Source: Bacteroidaceae bacterium (lineage in GTDB: Bacteria; Bacteroidota; Bacteroidia; Bacteroidales; Bacteroidaceae). Taken from it: a DNA stretch of 60,449 nt. Position numbers and translations under genes: made by a program. The notes under the pieces were generated by a model that saw only the letters and a program-made list of their open reading frames with translations, ran no database searches and had not been told where the DNA came from. The DNA is taken from contig JAFYAT010000145.1 of NCBI GenBank assembly GCA_017540585.1, forward strand, positions 1 to 60,449, written 5' to 3'. Of the stretch, positions 34,379 to 44,241 are shown one piece after another; the first letter of the stretch is position 1; each line of letters starts with the position of its first letter.

Positions 34379-35749
34379 TTACTTTGTTGCAATCAGCTTG
34401 CCAGCATAGCTGATAGTGCCGCACTCAATCTCTACACCCTTCTTGGCTGTGGCAGTCTTGGGGTCGATGCTATATACAGCAGGCTTGTTACCGTCATTAG
34501 TCTGTACTGCTATGTATGTCAATCCATTTGCATCTGTATAAGGACGCTTGCTGAATGCTGTGATTACATCAGTTGAAGGAAGCCCCTGAATCTTCTTGAA
34601 CTCCTTTGTTGAACCCTGATAGATACCGAGTACGTTGGCACTTGTACCCATAGTGTTCATGCCGTTACCATAGAACTGGCAGAGGAAGTAGTCCTCAGAC
34701 ATATTCCAACAACGGAACAGTGGCATGCCTGCAAGTGTCTCAATATCCACAGCACCGTATGACTCGTCAAACTCTTTAGCACCAGCCTTGATGCGCATAA
34801 CCATTGACTTGTACTCTGAACGAAGGCGGGCATCTGTCTGCTGGCGTGTCCAGTTTGGTGAGAATACATATATGTCACCGTTAGCTGCAGGCCAGATACA
34901 CTGGTAGAACTGAGAACGCATACGACCACAAGCATAACTCATCTTGTCGGTGCGGATGATTGTAGGGTTCTCCATATTCTCGTTGTCATATACCACTACG
35001 AAGCATGAGTCTGGGTACTGTGTAGTATTGAGTGTACGAGCTCCATTGTCGGCAACTGCCAACAGGTCATCATTACCTTCCTTAATATACTTGCCTCCAT
35101 CGGCAGCAGCACCATAGGCGCTCAGACCTAATGGAATAACAGCAGAATAGAGTTTACCGTTAGCCTCAACCATACCTGAAAGTGTTACGTACTCTCCTGT
35201 GCCAAGGAAATTCTCAGCATTAATCATCTCACGGTTGCGTGTGATACCCTTTTCAGCATCAAGATATGTCACAGCAATACCATAGGCGGCATTGCCCTGT
35301 GCATCGAGTGTACTGCTTGCTGCAGCTGCTGCTGTGATGACGTAGTCGCCATAGATACCGTATGTTGTGAATCGCTGTATGTCGAATGTATAGTCTGTCT
35401 GCTGAATCTGTCCCTGACTATTTAGGAAGTATGCGGAAGTACCTCCATTGTTACCTTGGTTATACTGAAGACGGAACAGGTACTTGTCCTTATATGTGAA
35501 CCATTCTGTTCCTGTGAATGTCTCAACACCGTTTCCCACGATGCTGCTTTCTCCTTCGTCGAGTGATGCCACTGTGGCGATGTAGTTGGCAGTACCCTCA
35601 CTGTTGGTACCGCTGAAGATGAATGCTGAAGTTGTTTCTGCTACACCATCATTGTTGATGATGTCGTCATCGCTTCCACATGCTGTAAGTGTTACTGCCA
35701 CAGCAAGAGTGGCAAATGCGTTCTTTGAGATAATGTTTTTGTAATTCAT
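34379..35749 (-). CDS. DUF4374 surface lipoprotein (XusB-like)
   Basis: A 456-residue lipoprotein. The signal ends in the lipobox TLTAC followed by GSDDD, acidic residues typical of surface export in Bacteroidetes. The mature part is beta-rich and reads like a beta-propeller. DUF4374 includes XusB of Bacteroides thetaiotaomicron, which binds enterobactin-type siderophores and works with a TonB receptor. Here it sits directly downstream of a TonB receptor (gap 65 nt) and upstream of an exported nitroreductase. The role as a siderophore- or metal-complex-binding lipoprotein is inferred from family and neighbours. Confidence 0.78.
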   Translation of the reverse strand: MNYKNIISKNAFATLAVAVTLTACGSDDDIINNDGVAETTSAFIFSGTNSEGTANYIATVASLDEGESSIVGNGVETFTGTEWFTYKDKYLFRLQYNQGNNGGTSAYFLNSQGQIQQTDYTFDIQRFTTYGIYGDYVITAAAAASSTLDAQGNAAYGIAVTYLDAEKGITRNREMINAENFLGTGEYVTLSGMVEANGKLYSAVIPLGLSAYGAAADGGKYIKEGNDDLLAVADNGARTLNTTQYPDSCFVVVYDNENMENPTIIRTDKMSYACGRMRSQFYQCIWPAANGDIYVFSPNWTRQQTDARLRSEYKSMVMRIKAGAKEFDESYGAVDIETLAGMPLFRCWNMSEDYFLCQFYGNGMNTMGTSANVLGIYQGSTKEFKKIQGLPSTDVITAFSKRPYTDANGLTYIAVQTNDGNKPAVYSIDPKTATAKKGVEIECGTISYAGKLIATK

Positions 35750-35814
35750 ATTATTTTGTTGTTTATTATTTCACATCTTTTTACTCCTCTTTACTACAAG
35801 AGAATTCATGTTTG

Positions 35815-38025
35815 TTATCCTCCGATGTTGATGCGTACCTTGCCATAGAAGGCACGTCCTGCTTTCTGTAGGTTGAAGTTGTCATATAGTTTGGCATCTG
35901 TCAGGTTGTGACACTCAAATGAGAGGTTATACTTACCGCCATTCATTGCATACGTAAGTGTCACGTTGTGTGCAGTCTGTGTCGGTACCTTCATCTTTGA
36001 AGATGCATTGCCATATACCTCAGAGAACAGAGGAAAACTATGTGTGTAGAACATATCGTATGTACATGTAAGCATGTTACCCTTTGCTCCCAGGTTATGC
36101 CAGCGCAGTGTTACATCGGCATTGGCAAACTGATAGGGTAGGTTAGGCATGCGTGCCTCGTAGGTCAGGTTGTTTTGCTTTGAACCTGTCTCCTGTGTTG
36201 GTTCGTCATCACGCACATCCATACGTGTCCAATTACCACCCATGCTTAGCCATCGCTGATAGTCATAACGTACACCTATGTTGTAGCCCTTGGTCTTCAC
36301 CCTGCCGTGGTTGGAGTAGGCACCATAATATGTACCGCTGACATTCTCCGTAGTACGTTTGATATAGTCCTTTGTTAGACGATAGATGAGTCCTCCTTCG
36401 AGGTAAAGGGCATGTTTACGATTGAATGTGTGAGTATAGTTCATGTTGAGGTTGTAGTTGTGACTACGCTCTGGTTTCAATTCAAACTTACCACGTTCAA
36501 GGTCGTTGTCGCCAAACAACTCGTCTGTAGTAGGCAAACGACATGTTCGCTCATAGCTTAACTTCATCTGTAAGTTGCTGATAAGGTACATGGAACCTGC
36601 AGCACCATATCCCAGCATATTTACATTGTTGTGGGTCTTTACATATCCGGTGTTGTCATTACCGCTCAAAGCCAATGGACCTGAGTTGCGCTGGTCATAG
36701 TTCTTCGCAAAGGCTGTTACATTCCAACGTTCTGTTGGTGCCAGCTGATATGACAATCCAGTTATGCGCTTCACTGTCACCTTGTTTATACTGTTTGACA
36801 GATCAACAGTAGCAGTGTTTGTCTTGCGGTCCAATGATTGTACGAGGTGGTTCAACGTGATGGTATGTCCGTGTGCTGGTTGATATGTGGCACGTAGTGT
36901 GGCATTCCAATTGTCGTTATATGTCTTGGTATCTTGATATGACACCTCACCCTTGCGTCCGTTCTTGTAACGGCGGTCGCCAAGCCAGTTGTACTCATAC
37001 GTTGCAGTATCGATATTATTTGTCATGTTACGGTTGTAGTTCACCGTTGCTGCTAAGTCGAGTCCTTCCAAAAAGATGTTACGTTTGCGATATTCGAGTG
37101 CAGGCATCACTGACCATCCCTTGCGATGACGTTCGCCGAAGGCAACAGTCTGACGTGTGTCTGTCTGTATCTCCTTGTATGACTGCGACAGTGTGACAGA
37201 CATCATCAATCTGTCTGCCCATGACTTGTTTAGTACACCTATGCGTCCAATAACAGCCTCGTTGTGATAGGCGTCATGCAAACGCTCAACACGTTCAGTG
37301 GTTTTAGAATTCTGCTGACTACCACCACCTTCAAGGAAGTGCTTCACACCTGTAGCATCAATGCTGTAATTGTTGTCTGAATAGTTCTGGAAGAAATTGA
37401 TTTCGTATGTCAGTCCGTTCTTGAAGTACTGACCGAAATCCACATTTGACTTGTGTGTATTAAACGATCCATAGCTGTATGACGCATCAAGATGCCAGCG
37501 ACGTGCATTCTTCTTTGTTACCACATTGATGACACCACCAATAGCGTCTGTACCGTATTCCACTGGCACCACACCACGATATACTTCAATGCGGTCAGCG
37601 TATGTCACTGGAATGTTGTTCAGTCCGAATGACTGTCCTACGCCATCCTGAGGAACGCCATCAATGAATACCTTGATATGTTTGCCTGAGAAGCCGTCCA
37701 TCATGAGTTGCATATCCGAGCCGACACCACCTGTCTCACGTAACTTGATACCTGGTACCTGTCGGAGAGCCTCGCTCAGATTCTGTGTTGTGTTCTGAAG
37801 AGCTTTTGTATCGACACCTACTGCATTGTAAGCTGAACGATTTACACGGTTTACAGTACTTGTCACTACGTTTACTTCCTGTAGGTCGATAGTACGTGAC
37901 ACACGTTCGTTGTCCTTCTTCTCTTTCTTGTGTTTGTTGTTGTCATTATCTGTCACTGTAGTGGCTGACATATTAAGACTACATGCAACCAGCATACTCA
38001 TGATAAACATCCTATGATTCTTCAT
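35815..38025 (-). CDS. TonB-dependent outer-membrane receptor (XusA-like)
   Basis: A 736-residue TonB-dependent receptor. The signal peptide is MFIMSMLVACSLNMSA. A Lys-rich linker (KHKKEKKDNERV) precedes the TonB-box-like IDLQEVNVVTST. The plug (about 60-170) contains SEALRQVPGIKLRETGG and EVYRGVVPVEYGTDAIGGVI, and a 22-strand barrel follows ending in GKVRINIGG. There is no carboxypeptidase-like N-terminal domain. The size suits siderophore or metal-chelate receptors. It leads the operon with the DUF4374 lipoprotein and nitroreductase. The -7 box lies at 38113-38120 and no Fur-type operator was identified. Confidence 0.88.
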   Translation of the reverse strand: MKNHRMFIMSMLVACSLNMSATTVTDNDNNKHKKEKKDNERVSRTIDLQEVNVVTSTVNRVNRSAYNAVGVDTKALQNTTQNLSEALRQVPGIKLRETGGVGSDMQLMMDGFSGKHIKVFIDGVPQDGVGQSFGLNNIPVTYADRIEVYRGVVPVEYGTDAIGGVINVVTKKNARRWHLDASYSYGSFNTHKSNVDFGQYFKNGLTYEINFFQNYSDNNYSIDATGVKHFLEGGGSQQNSKTTERVERLHDAYHNEAVIGRIGVLNKSWADRLMMSVTLSQSYKEIQTDTRQTVAFGERHRKGWSVMPALEYRKRNIFLEGLDLAATVNYNRNMTNNIDTATYEYNWLGDRRYKNGRKGEVSYQDTKTYNDNWNATLRATYQPAHGHTITLNHLVQSLDRKTNTATVDLSNSINKVTVKRITGLSYQLAPTERWNVTAFAKNYDQRNSGPLALSGNDNTGYVKTHNNVNMLGYGAAGSMYLISNLQMKLSYERTCRLPTTDELFGDNDLERGKFELKPERSHNYNLNMNYTHTFNRKHALYLEGGLIYRLTKDYIKRTTENVSGTYYGAYSNHGRVKTKGYNIGVRYDYQRWLSMGGNWTRMDVRDDEPTQETGSKQNNLTYEARMPNLPYQFANADVTLRWHNLGAKGNMLTCTYDMFYTHSFPLFSEVYGNASSKMKVPTQTAHNVTLTYAMNGGKYNLSFECHNLTDAKLYDNFNLQKAGRAFYGKVRINIGG

Positions 38026-38112
38026 TTAATACTTATTGTTATTTCTTGTTCTTATTATATTTCTTTGTGTTTGCTTTTTACTTTTGCCATCCCGTCTTTT
38101 GTTTTGGCGGTG

Positions 38113-38120
38113 CAAAGGTA
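38113..38120 (-). promoter_or_regulatory. -7 box for TonB receptor operon
   Basis: On the minus strand TACCTTTG matches TAnnTTTG about 90 nt upstream of the receptor start. Confidence 0.55.
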
Positions 38121-38166
38121 CGGCGTTTCACGAAATTGCACAATACCCAAAAATGATTAAAATAGC

Positions 38167-38201
38167 GAGTGGGAGATACCTTCATTAGGTATCTCCCACT
38201 C
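38167..38201. terminator. 15-bp perfect hairpin
   Basis: GAGTGGGAGATACCT and AGGTATCTCCCACTC form a perfect 15-bp stem with loop TCATT. It lies just past the stop of the leftward TPR gene fragment at 38231-38323 and was probably the terminator of the lost gene. Confidence 0.7.
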
Positions 38202-38230
38202 ATTATTGATTAGTATTTGGGGTATAATGA

Positions 38231-38323
38231 CTATTCTTTATTGTTTTCTTTGTTTTTGAGTATATCATTGACTTTTGACATAAGGTAATCAAAGAAATGC
38301 TCTGGTGATATGTTAGACGGTTC
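38231..38323 (-). pseudogene. C-terminal remnant of a TPR protein gene
   Basis: The minus strand encodes PSNISPEHFFDYLMSKV followed by NDILKNKENNKE and a stop at 38231-38233. Its first 17 residues are identical to the C-terminal region of the intact TPR protein encoded at 46476-48041 (PSNISPEHFFDYLMSKV), and the DNA is nearly identical over about 55 bp. Upstream homology ends abruptly near 38323. It is a leftover of a second copy of that gene, deleted except for its tail and terminator. Confidence 0.8.
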
Positions 38324-38606
38324 TGTCACGGTGTAACATGAGCCAAAATGCAATGTAACGAATCGTAAAACATGAGAAGGGGAGGGTTGTGAACATACAG
38401 GATTGTCTCTATATGATAACGCTTGATGATGATAAAAGATGATTGCTGGTATCCCTTGTATTTCATCTGATTATACCCTATGCGTGAAATTTCTGTGAAA
38501 TATTTTTGACGTTCGACATAAAATGTGAAATATTTGTAAACAGTTTTTTAGCAACGGAATTGATAATTATGCCTAAATTTGTGCAAGAAACAAATCAAAT
38601 ATCAAC
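38324..38606 (+). promoter_or_regulatory. Intergenic region with -7 box for alpha-2-macroglobulin gene
   Basis: TAAATTTG at 38574-38581 matches TAnnTTTG about 25 nt before ATG 38607. Repeated GTGAAATATTT words occur at 38494 and 38524. No gene is seen. Confidence 0.5.
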
Positions 38607-41600
38607 ATGAAAAAATATTTATTCATACTCTTTTGGGTTATGCTTTCGTCATCAGTCTTCGCTGATGGATTTGATGAGGAGTATAAAAGAATGGTTGACA
38701 GCATCAGTGTTAAGGTTGAGATTGACAAGCGAACCTTTGCTACTTACCTCAATTATATTGAGACGAAGATTGCCTCTTACGATTCGTTGGAGGTGAATGA
38801 TGCGAATAATGCACAAAAGGCAATATTACATGCGTTGTGCGGTTATCTGTATGATAATGCAAGAAGGGTGTATTATGTGGATATTGATGACTGGCGTGCA
38901 AAGGGACGTAATCATTGGAATCAGATGCTTATGCAGAAGCTTTCGCTTTCGCGTCAAAAGGCAACTGACTATAAGGCGTTGTTCACGATAAATGAGGGAA
39001 GTGAGATTTTTGAGCATGATTTGCTCCATTCTCTTCTTGAGTTTATGGTGGCTAATGCGTCATTGTGGGAAGGCGAAAGGTATGTGAAGGACTCTGTTGT
39101 CGCCAGACAAATAGCCATTTATAAAGAATGTGCCGATTTCTACAAGTTAATCAACAGGAATGCTGCATACGAATATCTTATGCAGAAATGTGACTTCATT
39201 CTTCTGACAAATAGTTGTCCGGAAGAAAGGTCGGATGCCCTTCTGCATTATAGGAATTACGTGAAATCTCATCCAGAGACGATGTTCAAGGATGAAATCA
39301 ATCAGATAGAGAAGAATCTGTTGTGCCCTAAGGTTTTGTTCCGTTCAAAGCCGTTTGGGTATGCTGGTCAGCCAATAACGTGTAATGTCGATTATTGGAA
39401 TAGCGATAGTGCATCTATCCGTGTGTATCAGTATAAAGGAGATGCCGAGTTCGAGACATTGAAGATTAAAAGGGATACACTTGATAGTGATTGCTTTGTG
39501 CCTGTGTATAGTCATGTGTTCGTATTGGGTAGAGATACTGCCAATATCCATCGTCTGGCAATGGGATTGCCCGTTGCCGGCAAGGATTCTGTCACGTTTT
39601 CTCTTCCTGCAGGTGAATATGTCTTTGAATGTATTTCAAGTGCAGGTACTGACATAGAGAAACATGTTGTCAGCTCTATGGCAATGATTGGATTCCCATA
39701 CTCACCCACAAAGTATTGTGCTGTTGTGATGGACCCAAGGACAGGTATGCCGCAGCCGGGTGTAAAGGTGGAGTATGAAATGGATTGGGACGATGATGAT
39801 TCTGACTCTGAAGGAGAGAAATGTGGCGTGAAAAGGACAAACAAGTATGGTGAGGCATTCTTTCATGTGAAAAAAGACTGGGAATTGTATCTTACTGCCA
39901 GTAAGTCAAAGTGTGATTACGTTAATCTTGAACCTGATTCTTATTATAATGAAGACGATGATGAGGACGTATCTTCAAAATGTTTTTTCAATGCATTTAC
40001 GGACAGAAAGATTTATCGCCCTGGGCAGACAATAAAGGTGTCGGGCATTTTCTCCAAGGGTAATTGGCGTGATGATTATAAGGTTATCAAAGGTTTCAAG
40101 ACACGAATCGGACTTTATTCCAATGTGACGGATTCTATTCTTGTTGACAAAGAGATAGTGACAAACGAATACGGCTCTTTTGATGTAGAGCTTCCTGTAC
40201 CTCGTAATGCAAATGTCGGTTCGTATGAAATAAGATGTCTTGATGCTGACATTAAGAGTCCTTGTAACTATTTTGAAATCCGTGTGGAGGAGTATAAACG
40301 TCCTACATGGAAGTTGTCCCTCGAATTTGATTCCTTGTGTAAGGCTCCTGTATTTGGTGACACAATAATGGTGCGTGGTTCTGCCATGACATATACTGAT
40401 GTTCCTGTGCGTAATGCAAAGTTATCGTACGAGATAACTCGTTCATATAATTTTTATTCCAAGAAAACCTGTTTGTGTAGAGACAATGCAACTATACATG
40501 ATGATGGCAGTTTCTCTATTCCTTTTGTCCTTCTCGACTCTATTGACAAGAGGGAGGATTGCTACAGATTGACGGTTGCTGTTTCGGATGAAGCAGGCGA
40601 GGTTCATGAGGAATCTATCGCTCTTAAATTGTTGAGAGATGAGTTTGATATCCGAATGGATAATGATCAGGTCATTGACCTGAACTCGGAGAGATGTCTG
40701 CGTGTCAGGGCGTTTGATGCTTTGAATAGAAGGATGGACGTGGATGTGTATTACGATTTGATGTTCCATGGCAAGACCGTTGGAAAGGGTGTGTTCAACA
40801 CAAACAACAACATTCTTCTGTCCTCTATATATGAAGGCAACAAGGATGATATGCCTATGGGCGATTATGTGCTGAAGATGATGGCTTATGACCGTCTGGG
40901 TAATAGAGTTCATAGGAGAATGAAGCTCAGAGTCTTTGATTCCAACCCTTCTACATGCGACAGGCGTGCCATTGACTTTGATGGAGACTTCCTGTTCATA
41001 CCTAATCGTGCATTCGAGAATGGAGTGCTTAATGTGTATTTCGTACCGAAGAGTGATAGCTGTTATGTGCATCAATTAGTATCTGTTGGTTTGGCACAGA
41101 TTGTAAACAGAAGAGACATATACAACCGAAAGCTTAATCATATACAGATACGCTATGACAGGCTTATGGGTGATGCGGCAGAATACAGGTTGCTCTATTT
41201 CCGTGATTACAAGTTGTATTATCATTGTAAAGATATTGGTTTAGCACGAAAAGACAAGCAACTGAAGCTTGAATTAAAGTCTTTCCGTGACAAGGTTACT
41301 CCTGGTAATAAGGAAAAATGGGTGGTTAATGTTGCCAGTAAAGATGGCAGAAGCTGTGGCGTAGAGTTATTGGCTTCGATGTATGATGCTTCCCTTGATG
41401 GTTTCGGTAAGCATAAATGGTATGTGAACCTGCCATATAAGAATATCTTACATTATTATCACCATTATATCATTAAGGATGAAGCTCTTCATGGTGTGTA
41501 TTCTTATTTAGCTGTAAAATCAAATGATATTGACAGTATATTCAAGAAGCTTGATGTGGCAAATGTGTATGCTCCTGCAAAGGTTAAAAGATACCCAAGA

Positions 41601-44066
41601 GAAGTCAGGGTAGCATGTCAGACTTTTGACATGCCGATAGAAGGGCTTAGTATCTTTGATGAAGTAAACACGCTAAAGGAAGTCGTCATAAACAGGCATG
41701 ACATGAAACCGGGTGATATGCAGGATTCAACGGCTGTAGCATCAGAAGATTCTCCTGCTAACACAGAAGCAATTGTGCGTAATAATTTTGAGGAGACAGC
41801 ATTCTTCTATCCTCATCTTGTTTCTGACGCCAATGGTGATGTCAATATTGAGTTTACCTTGCCAGAATCGCTTACAAGCTGGAACCTCATGTGCCTTGCT
41901 CATGACAAGAGCATGAATTATGGCATCATGTATGATTCTGCTATCGCATCAAAATCATTTATGATTCAGTCGGCTTTGCCTCGTTTTGTCCGCTCGGGTG
42001 ATGAGACTTTGCTTTCTGCCCGTGTGATAAACGAAAATGAAGATAGTGTCTCTGCGTCAGTCACTATGCGATTGTTCCGGGCTTCCGACGATTCGCTTGT
42101 CTATACAGCTTCACAGTCTTGCTCAGTTGCTCCTCATTCCACATACAATGTGCATTTCCCATACACAGCGGCATCTGATGATGATGACCTGATATGCGAG
42201 ATTATTGCCGAGGCCGATGACGTAAATAGGAATACCAATGGCTATAAGGGAAAAGTCTCTCAACTCTCAACAATAAACTCTAAACACTACAGCGATGGCG
42301 AGCGTAACCTTCTTCCAGTTTTGCCGTCACGTATGATGATGAAGGAGAGTGTTCCGTTTATTCTTGACGGAAATGAAGATAAGGACATCAGCCTTGAGTG
42401 TCTTCAGAATTTCCATAGTACTACGGCAGAGGATAAGACGCTGAGCATTGAATACTGTTCTTCTCCTGCATGGATGGCAATAGATGCATTACGTGGTGTG
42501 AGAATGACCGAGTGTGCTTGTGCTACTTGTCTTGCTTCATCTGCTTATGCTTCATACAAGCTTGTTGAGATTGCTAAACAGCTTGAAAAGTTGATGGGCA
42601 AGAAGATATGTGATGTGGATGAGGCAGAGAGAAACTATAGTGAAATGCTGGATAAGCTGAATAACTTGAAGAACTATAACGGTTCGCTCAAGTGGCTGCC
42701 AGGTATGGACGGAGCGTCTTTTGGCGTGACTCTTCTTGTTGCAGAGCAGCTTTCAAAGATATCTTCAAAACCAAGAATCCTTGGCTCTCTATTAGGTTAT
42801 CTGGATAAAGCCCAGCTGAAGAAGTATGAGAATGCCTGTGCCAATGGAAGGCTCACGCTTTCAGAAGCCGATTACCATTATCTGAATGTCTGTGCCTTGA
42901 ACAGGGAACACAATACCGATAAAAATGTTAAGGCTATGCAGGAAGTCATGCTTGATTCCATAGAAACTAATCTGAACAGCCTTTCCATTTATGGTATGGC
43001 AAGTTCTGCCAATATTCTTCGTGCCTTTGGACGAACTCAAAGTGCCGATTACCTTCTTGATATCCTGCGCCAGTATTTAGTGTATGACGAAGGTCTCGGC
43101 AAGCATTTCGAGTCAAACCGTGCACTATACTCATGGTACGACTACCGCATACCTACACAGGTGGCTGCAATGGAGGCTCTCTATACAGCCAATCCGAAGG
43201 ATGAGAACCTTAATGACATGACGCTCTGGTTGCTTCGTCAGAAACAGGTACAGTCATGGGACAACCCTACCAACACGGTCAATGTGTGTGACCTCCTGTT
43301 GAAGATGAACGAGACATCTTTCGACTCGGCACTCATGACTCACGACTCAGCACTCCAACGGATGACTCTCAACGGCAAGCAACTTACGGAAAAGTCATTC
43401 ATCAAGGATAATGTCCGCAAGGATTCCCTCTACTTTGCCGAAGAGATGGGTTACATGAACAAGCAGGTATCGCCTTCGCTTGTCGAAAATGCCAATACTC
43501 TCAAGATACAAAAGAATAAGGGTTCAAAGGTTCAAGGAACAGGTGTCTCCTCAGTATCCTGGGGTGCAGTTACTGTCACATTCACGGAAGAGAGTAACAA
43601 GCTCAATTCCTACACGACAGGCGAGGTAAGGATTTTACGCAGGATAATGGTGGAAGACAACTCTGAACTCATAACTCAAAACTCATCACTCAACAGATGG
43701 CGTGACCTCCGTGAGGGCGAGACACTGAGAGTAGGCCAGAAGGTACGAGTGCGTCACACTCTCCATACTGACCGAGACATGGATTATGTATGTGTCAAGA
43801 CTCTTCATCCAGCATGCTTCGAGCCAGTTGACAAGTTGAGTGGTTATCAGTGGAAGGGTGGTGAAGGCTGTTACCAATCTATCCATGACTCTTACATCGA
43901 GATGTTCTTCCAGACATATCATGAAGGAACAAGTACCCTCGATATTGACTATTATGTCACTCGTCCTGGTACTTACAATATGGGCATCACCTCTGCTGAG
44001 TGTACCTATGCCCCAATGTATGGTGGACACTCTGATGGCATGACGGTGAAAGCAATTAAGAACTAA
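38607..44066 (+). CDS. Bacterial alpha-2-macroglobulin-like protein, thioester motif lost
   Basis: An 1819-residue exported protein; the signal is LFILFWVMLSSSVFA. Macroglobulin domains run through the first 1100 residues, including FTDRKIYRPGQTIKVSGIFS (MG2-like). The A2M core follows (ETAFFYPHLVSDANGDVNIE, LPESLTSWNLMCLAHD), then an all-helical thioester-type domain and a C-terminal MG10-like end (YYVTRPGTYNMGITSAECTY). Bacterial A2Ms trap proteases in the periplasm. In family members the helical domain begins with a CxEQ thioester; here the aligned site reads ECACAT (residues 1302-1307), so Glu and Gln are gone and no thioester can form. Its trapping, if any, must be non-covalent. No penicillin-binding partner gene follows. 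Confidence 0.88.
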   Translation: MKKYLFILFWVMLSSSVFADGFDEEYKRMVDSISVKVEIDKRTFATYLNYIETKIASYDSLEVNDANNAQKAILHALCGYLYDNARRVYYVDIDDWRAKGRNHWNQMLMQKLSLSRQKATDYKALFTINEGSEIFEHDLLHSLLEFMVANASLWEGERYVKDSVVARQIAIYKECADFYKLINRNAAYEYLMQKCDFILLTNSCPEERSDALLHYRNYVKSHPETMFKDEINQIEKNLLCPKVLFRSKPFGYAGQPITCNVDYWNSDSASIRVYQYKGDAEFETLKIKRDTLDSDCFVPVYSHVFVLGRDTANIHRLAMGLPVAGKDSVTFSLPAGEYVFECISSAGTDIEKHVVSSMAMIGFPYSPTKYCAVVMDPRTGMPQPGVKVEYEMDWDDDDSDSEGEKCGVKRTNKYGEAFFHVKKDWELYLTASKSKCDYVNLEPDSYYNEDDDEDVSSKCFFNAFTDRKIYRPGQTIKVSGIFSKGNWRDDYKVIKGFKTRIGLYSNVTDSILVDKEIVTNEYGSFDVELPVPRNANVGSYEIRCLDADIKSPCNYFEIRVEEYKRPTWKLSLEFDSLCKAPVFGDTIMVRGSAMTYTDVPVRNAKLSYEITRSYNFYSKKTCLCRDNATIHDDGSFSIPFVLLDSIDKREDCYRLTVAVSDEAGEVHEESIALKLLRDEFDIRMDNDQVIDLNSERCLRVRAFDALNRRMDVDVYYDLMFHGKTVGKGVFNTNNNILLSSIYEGNKDDMPMGDYVLKMMAYDRLGNRVHRRMKLRVFDSNPSTCDRRAIDFDGDFLFIPNRAFENGVLNVYFVPKSDSCYVHQLVSVGLAQIVNRRDIYNRKLNHIQIRYDRLMGDAAEYRLLYFRDYKLYYHCKDIGLARKDKQLKLELKSFRDKVTPGNKEKWVVNVASKDGRSCGVELLASMYDASLDGFGKHKWYVNLPYKNILHYYHHYIIKDEALHGVYSYLAVKSNDIDSIFKKLDVANVYAPAKVKRYPREVRVACQTFDMPIEGLSIFDEVNTLKEVVINRHDMKPGDMQDSTAVASEDSPANTEAIVRNNFEETAFFYPHLVSDANGDVNIEFTLPESLTSWNLMCLAHDKSMNYGIMYDSAIASKSFMIQSALPRFVRSGDETLLSARVINENEDSVSASVTMRLFRASDDSLVYTASQSCSVAPHSTYNVHFPYTAASDDDDLICEIIAEADDVNRNTNGYKGKVSQLSTINSKHYSDGERNLLPVLPSRMMMKESVPFILDGNEDKDISLECLQNFHSTTAEDKTLSIEYCSSPAWMAIDALRGVRMTECACATCLASSAYASYKLVEIAKQLEKLMGKKICDVDEAERNYSEMLDKLNNLKNYNGSLKWLPGMDGASFGVTLLVAEQLSKISSKPRILGSLLGYLDKAQLKKYENACANGRLTLSEADYHYLNVCALNREHNTDKNVKAMQEVMLDSIETNLNSLSIYGMASSANILRAFGRTQSADYLLDILRQYLVYDEGLGKHFESNRALYSWYDYRIPTQVAAMEALYTANPKDENLNDMTLWLLRQKQVQSWDNPTNTVNVCDLLLKMNETSFDSALMTHDSALQRMTLNGKQLTEKSFIKDNVRKDSLYFAEEMGYMNKQVSPSLVENANTLKIQKNKGSKVQGTGVSSVSWGAVTVTFTEESNKLNSYTTGEVRILRRIMVEDNSELITQNSSLNRWRDLREGETLRVGQKVRVRHTLHTDRDMDYVCVKTLHPACFEPVDKLSGYQWKGGEGCYQSIHDSYIEMFFQTYHEGTSTLDIDYYVTRPGTYNMGITSAECTYAPMYGGHSDGMTVKAIKN

Positions 44067-44241
44067 GCGAAGCGGTCTCACTGACCGCAGGGAAGTAATT
44101 AAGAGTTAAGAATTAAGATTTTATTCAATTAGGAATGAGAAATTAGTAATGAGGAATTAAATGACTCAGAACTCAGGAAGAACTCGTTAGAACTAAAAAA
44201 CTTAAGAACTTACAAACTCAAAAACTTACTATTTATTTAAT
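44067..44241. repeat. Degenerate AACTCAAAAACTT and TTAAGAATTAAG repeats
   Basis: The stretch holds loose copies of the AAAAACTY array (44177-44230; compare 9122-9205) and AATTAAGA words. No promoter box was recognised for the following gene. Confidence 0.45.
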
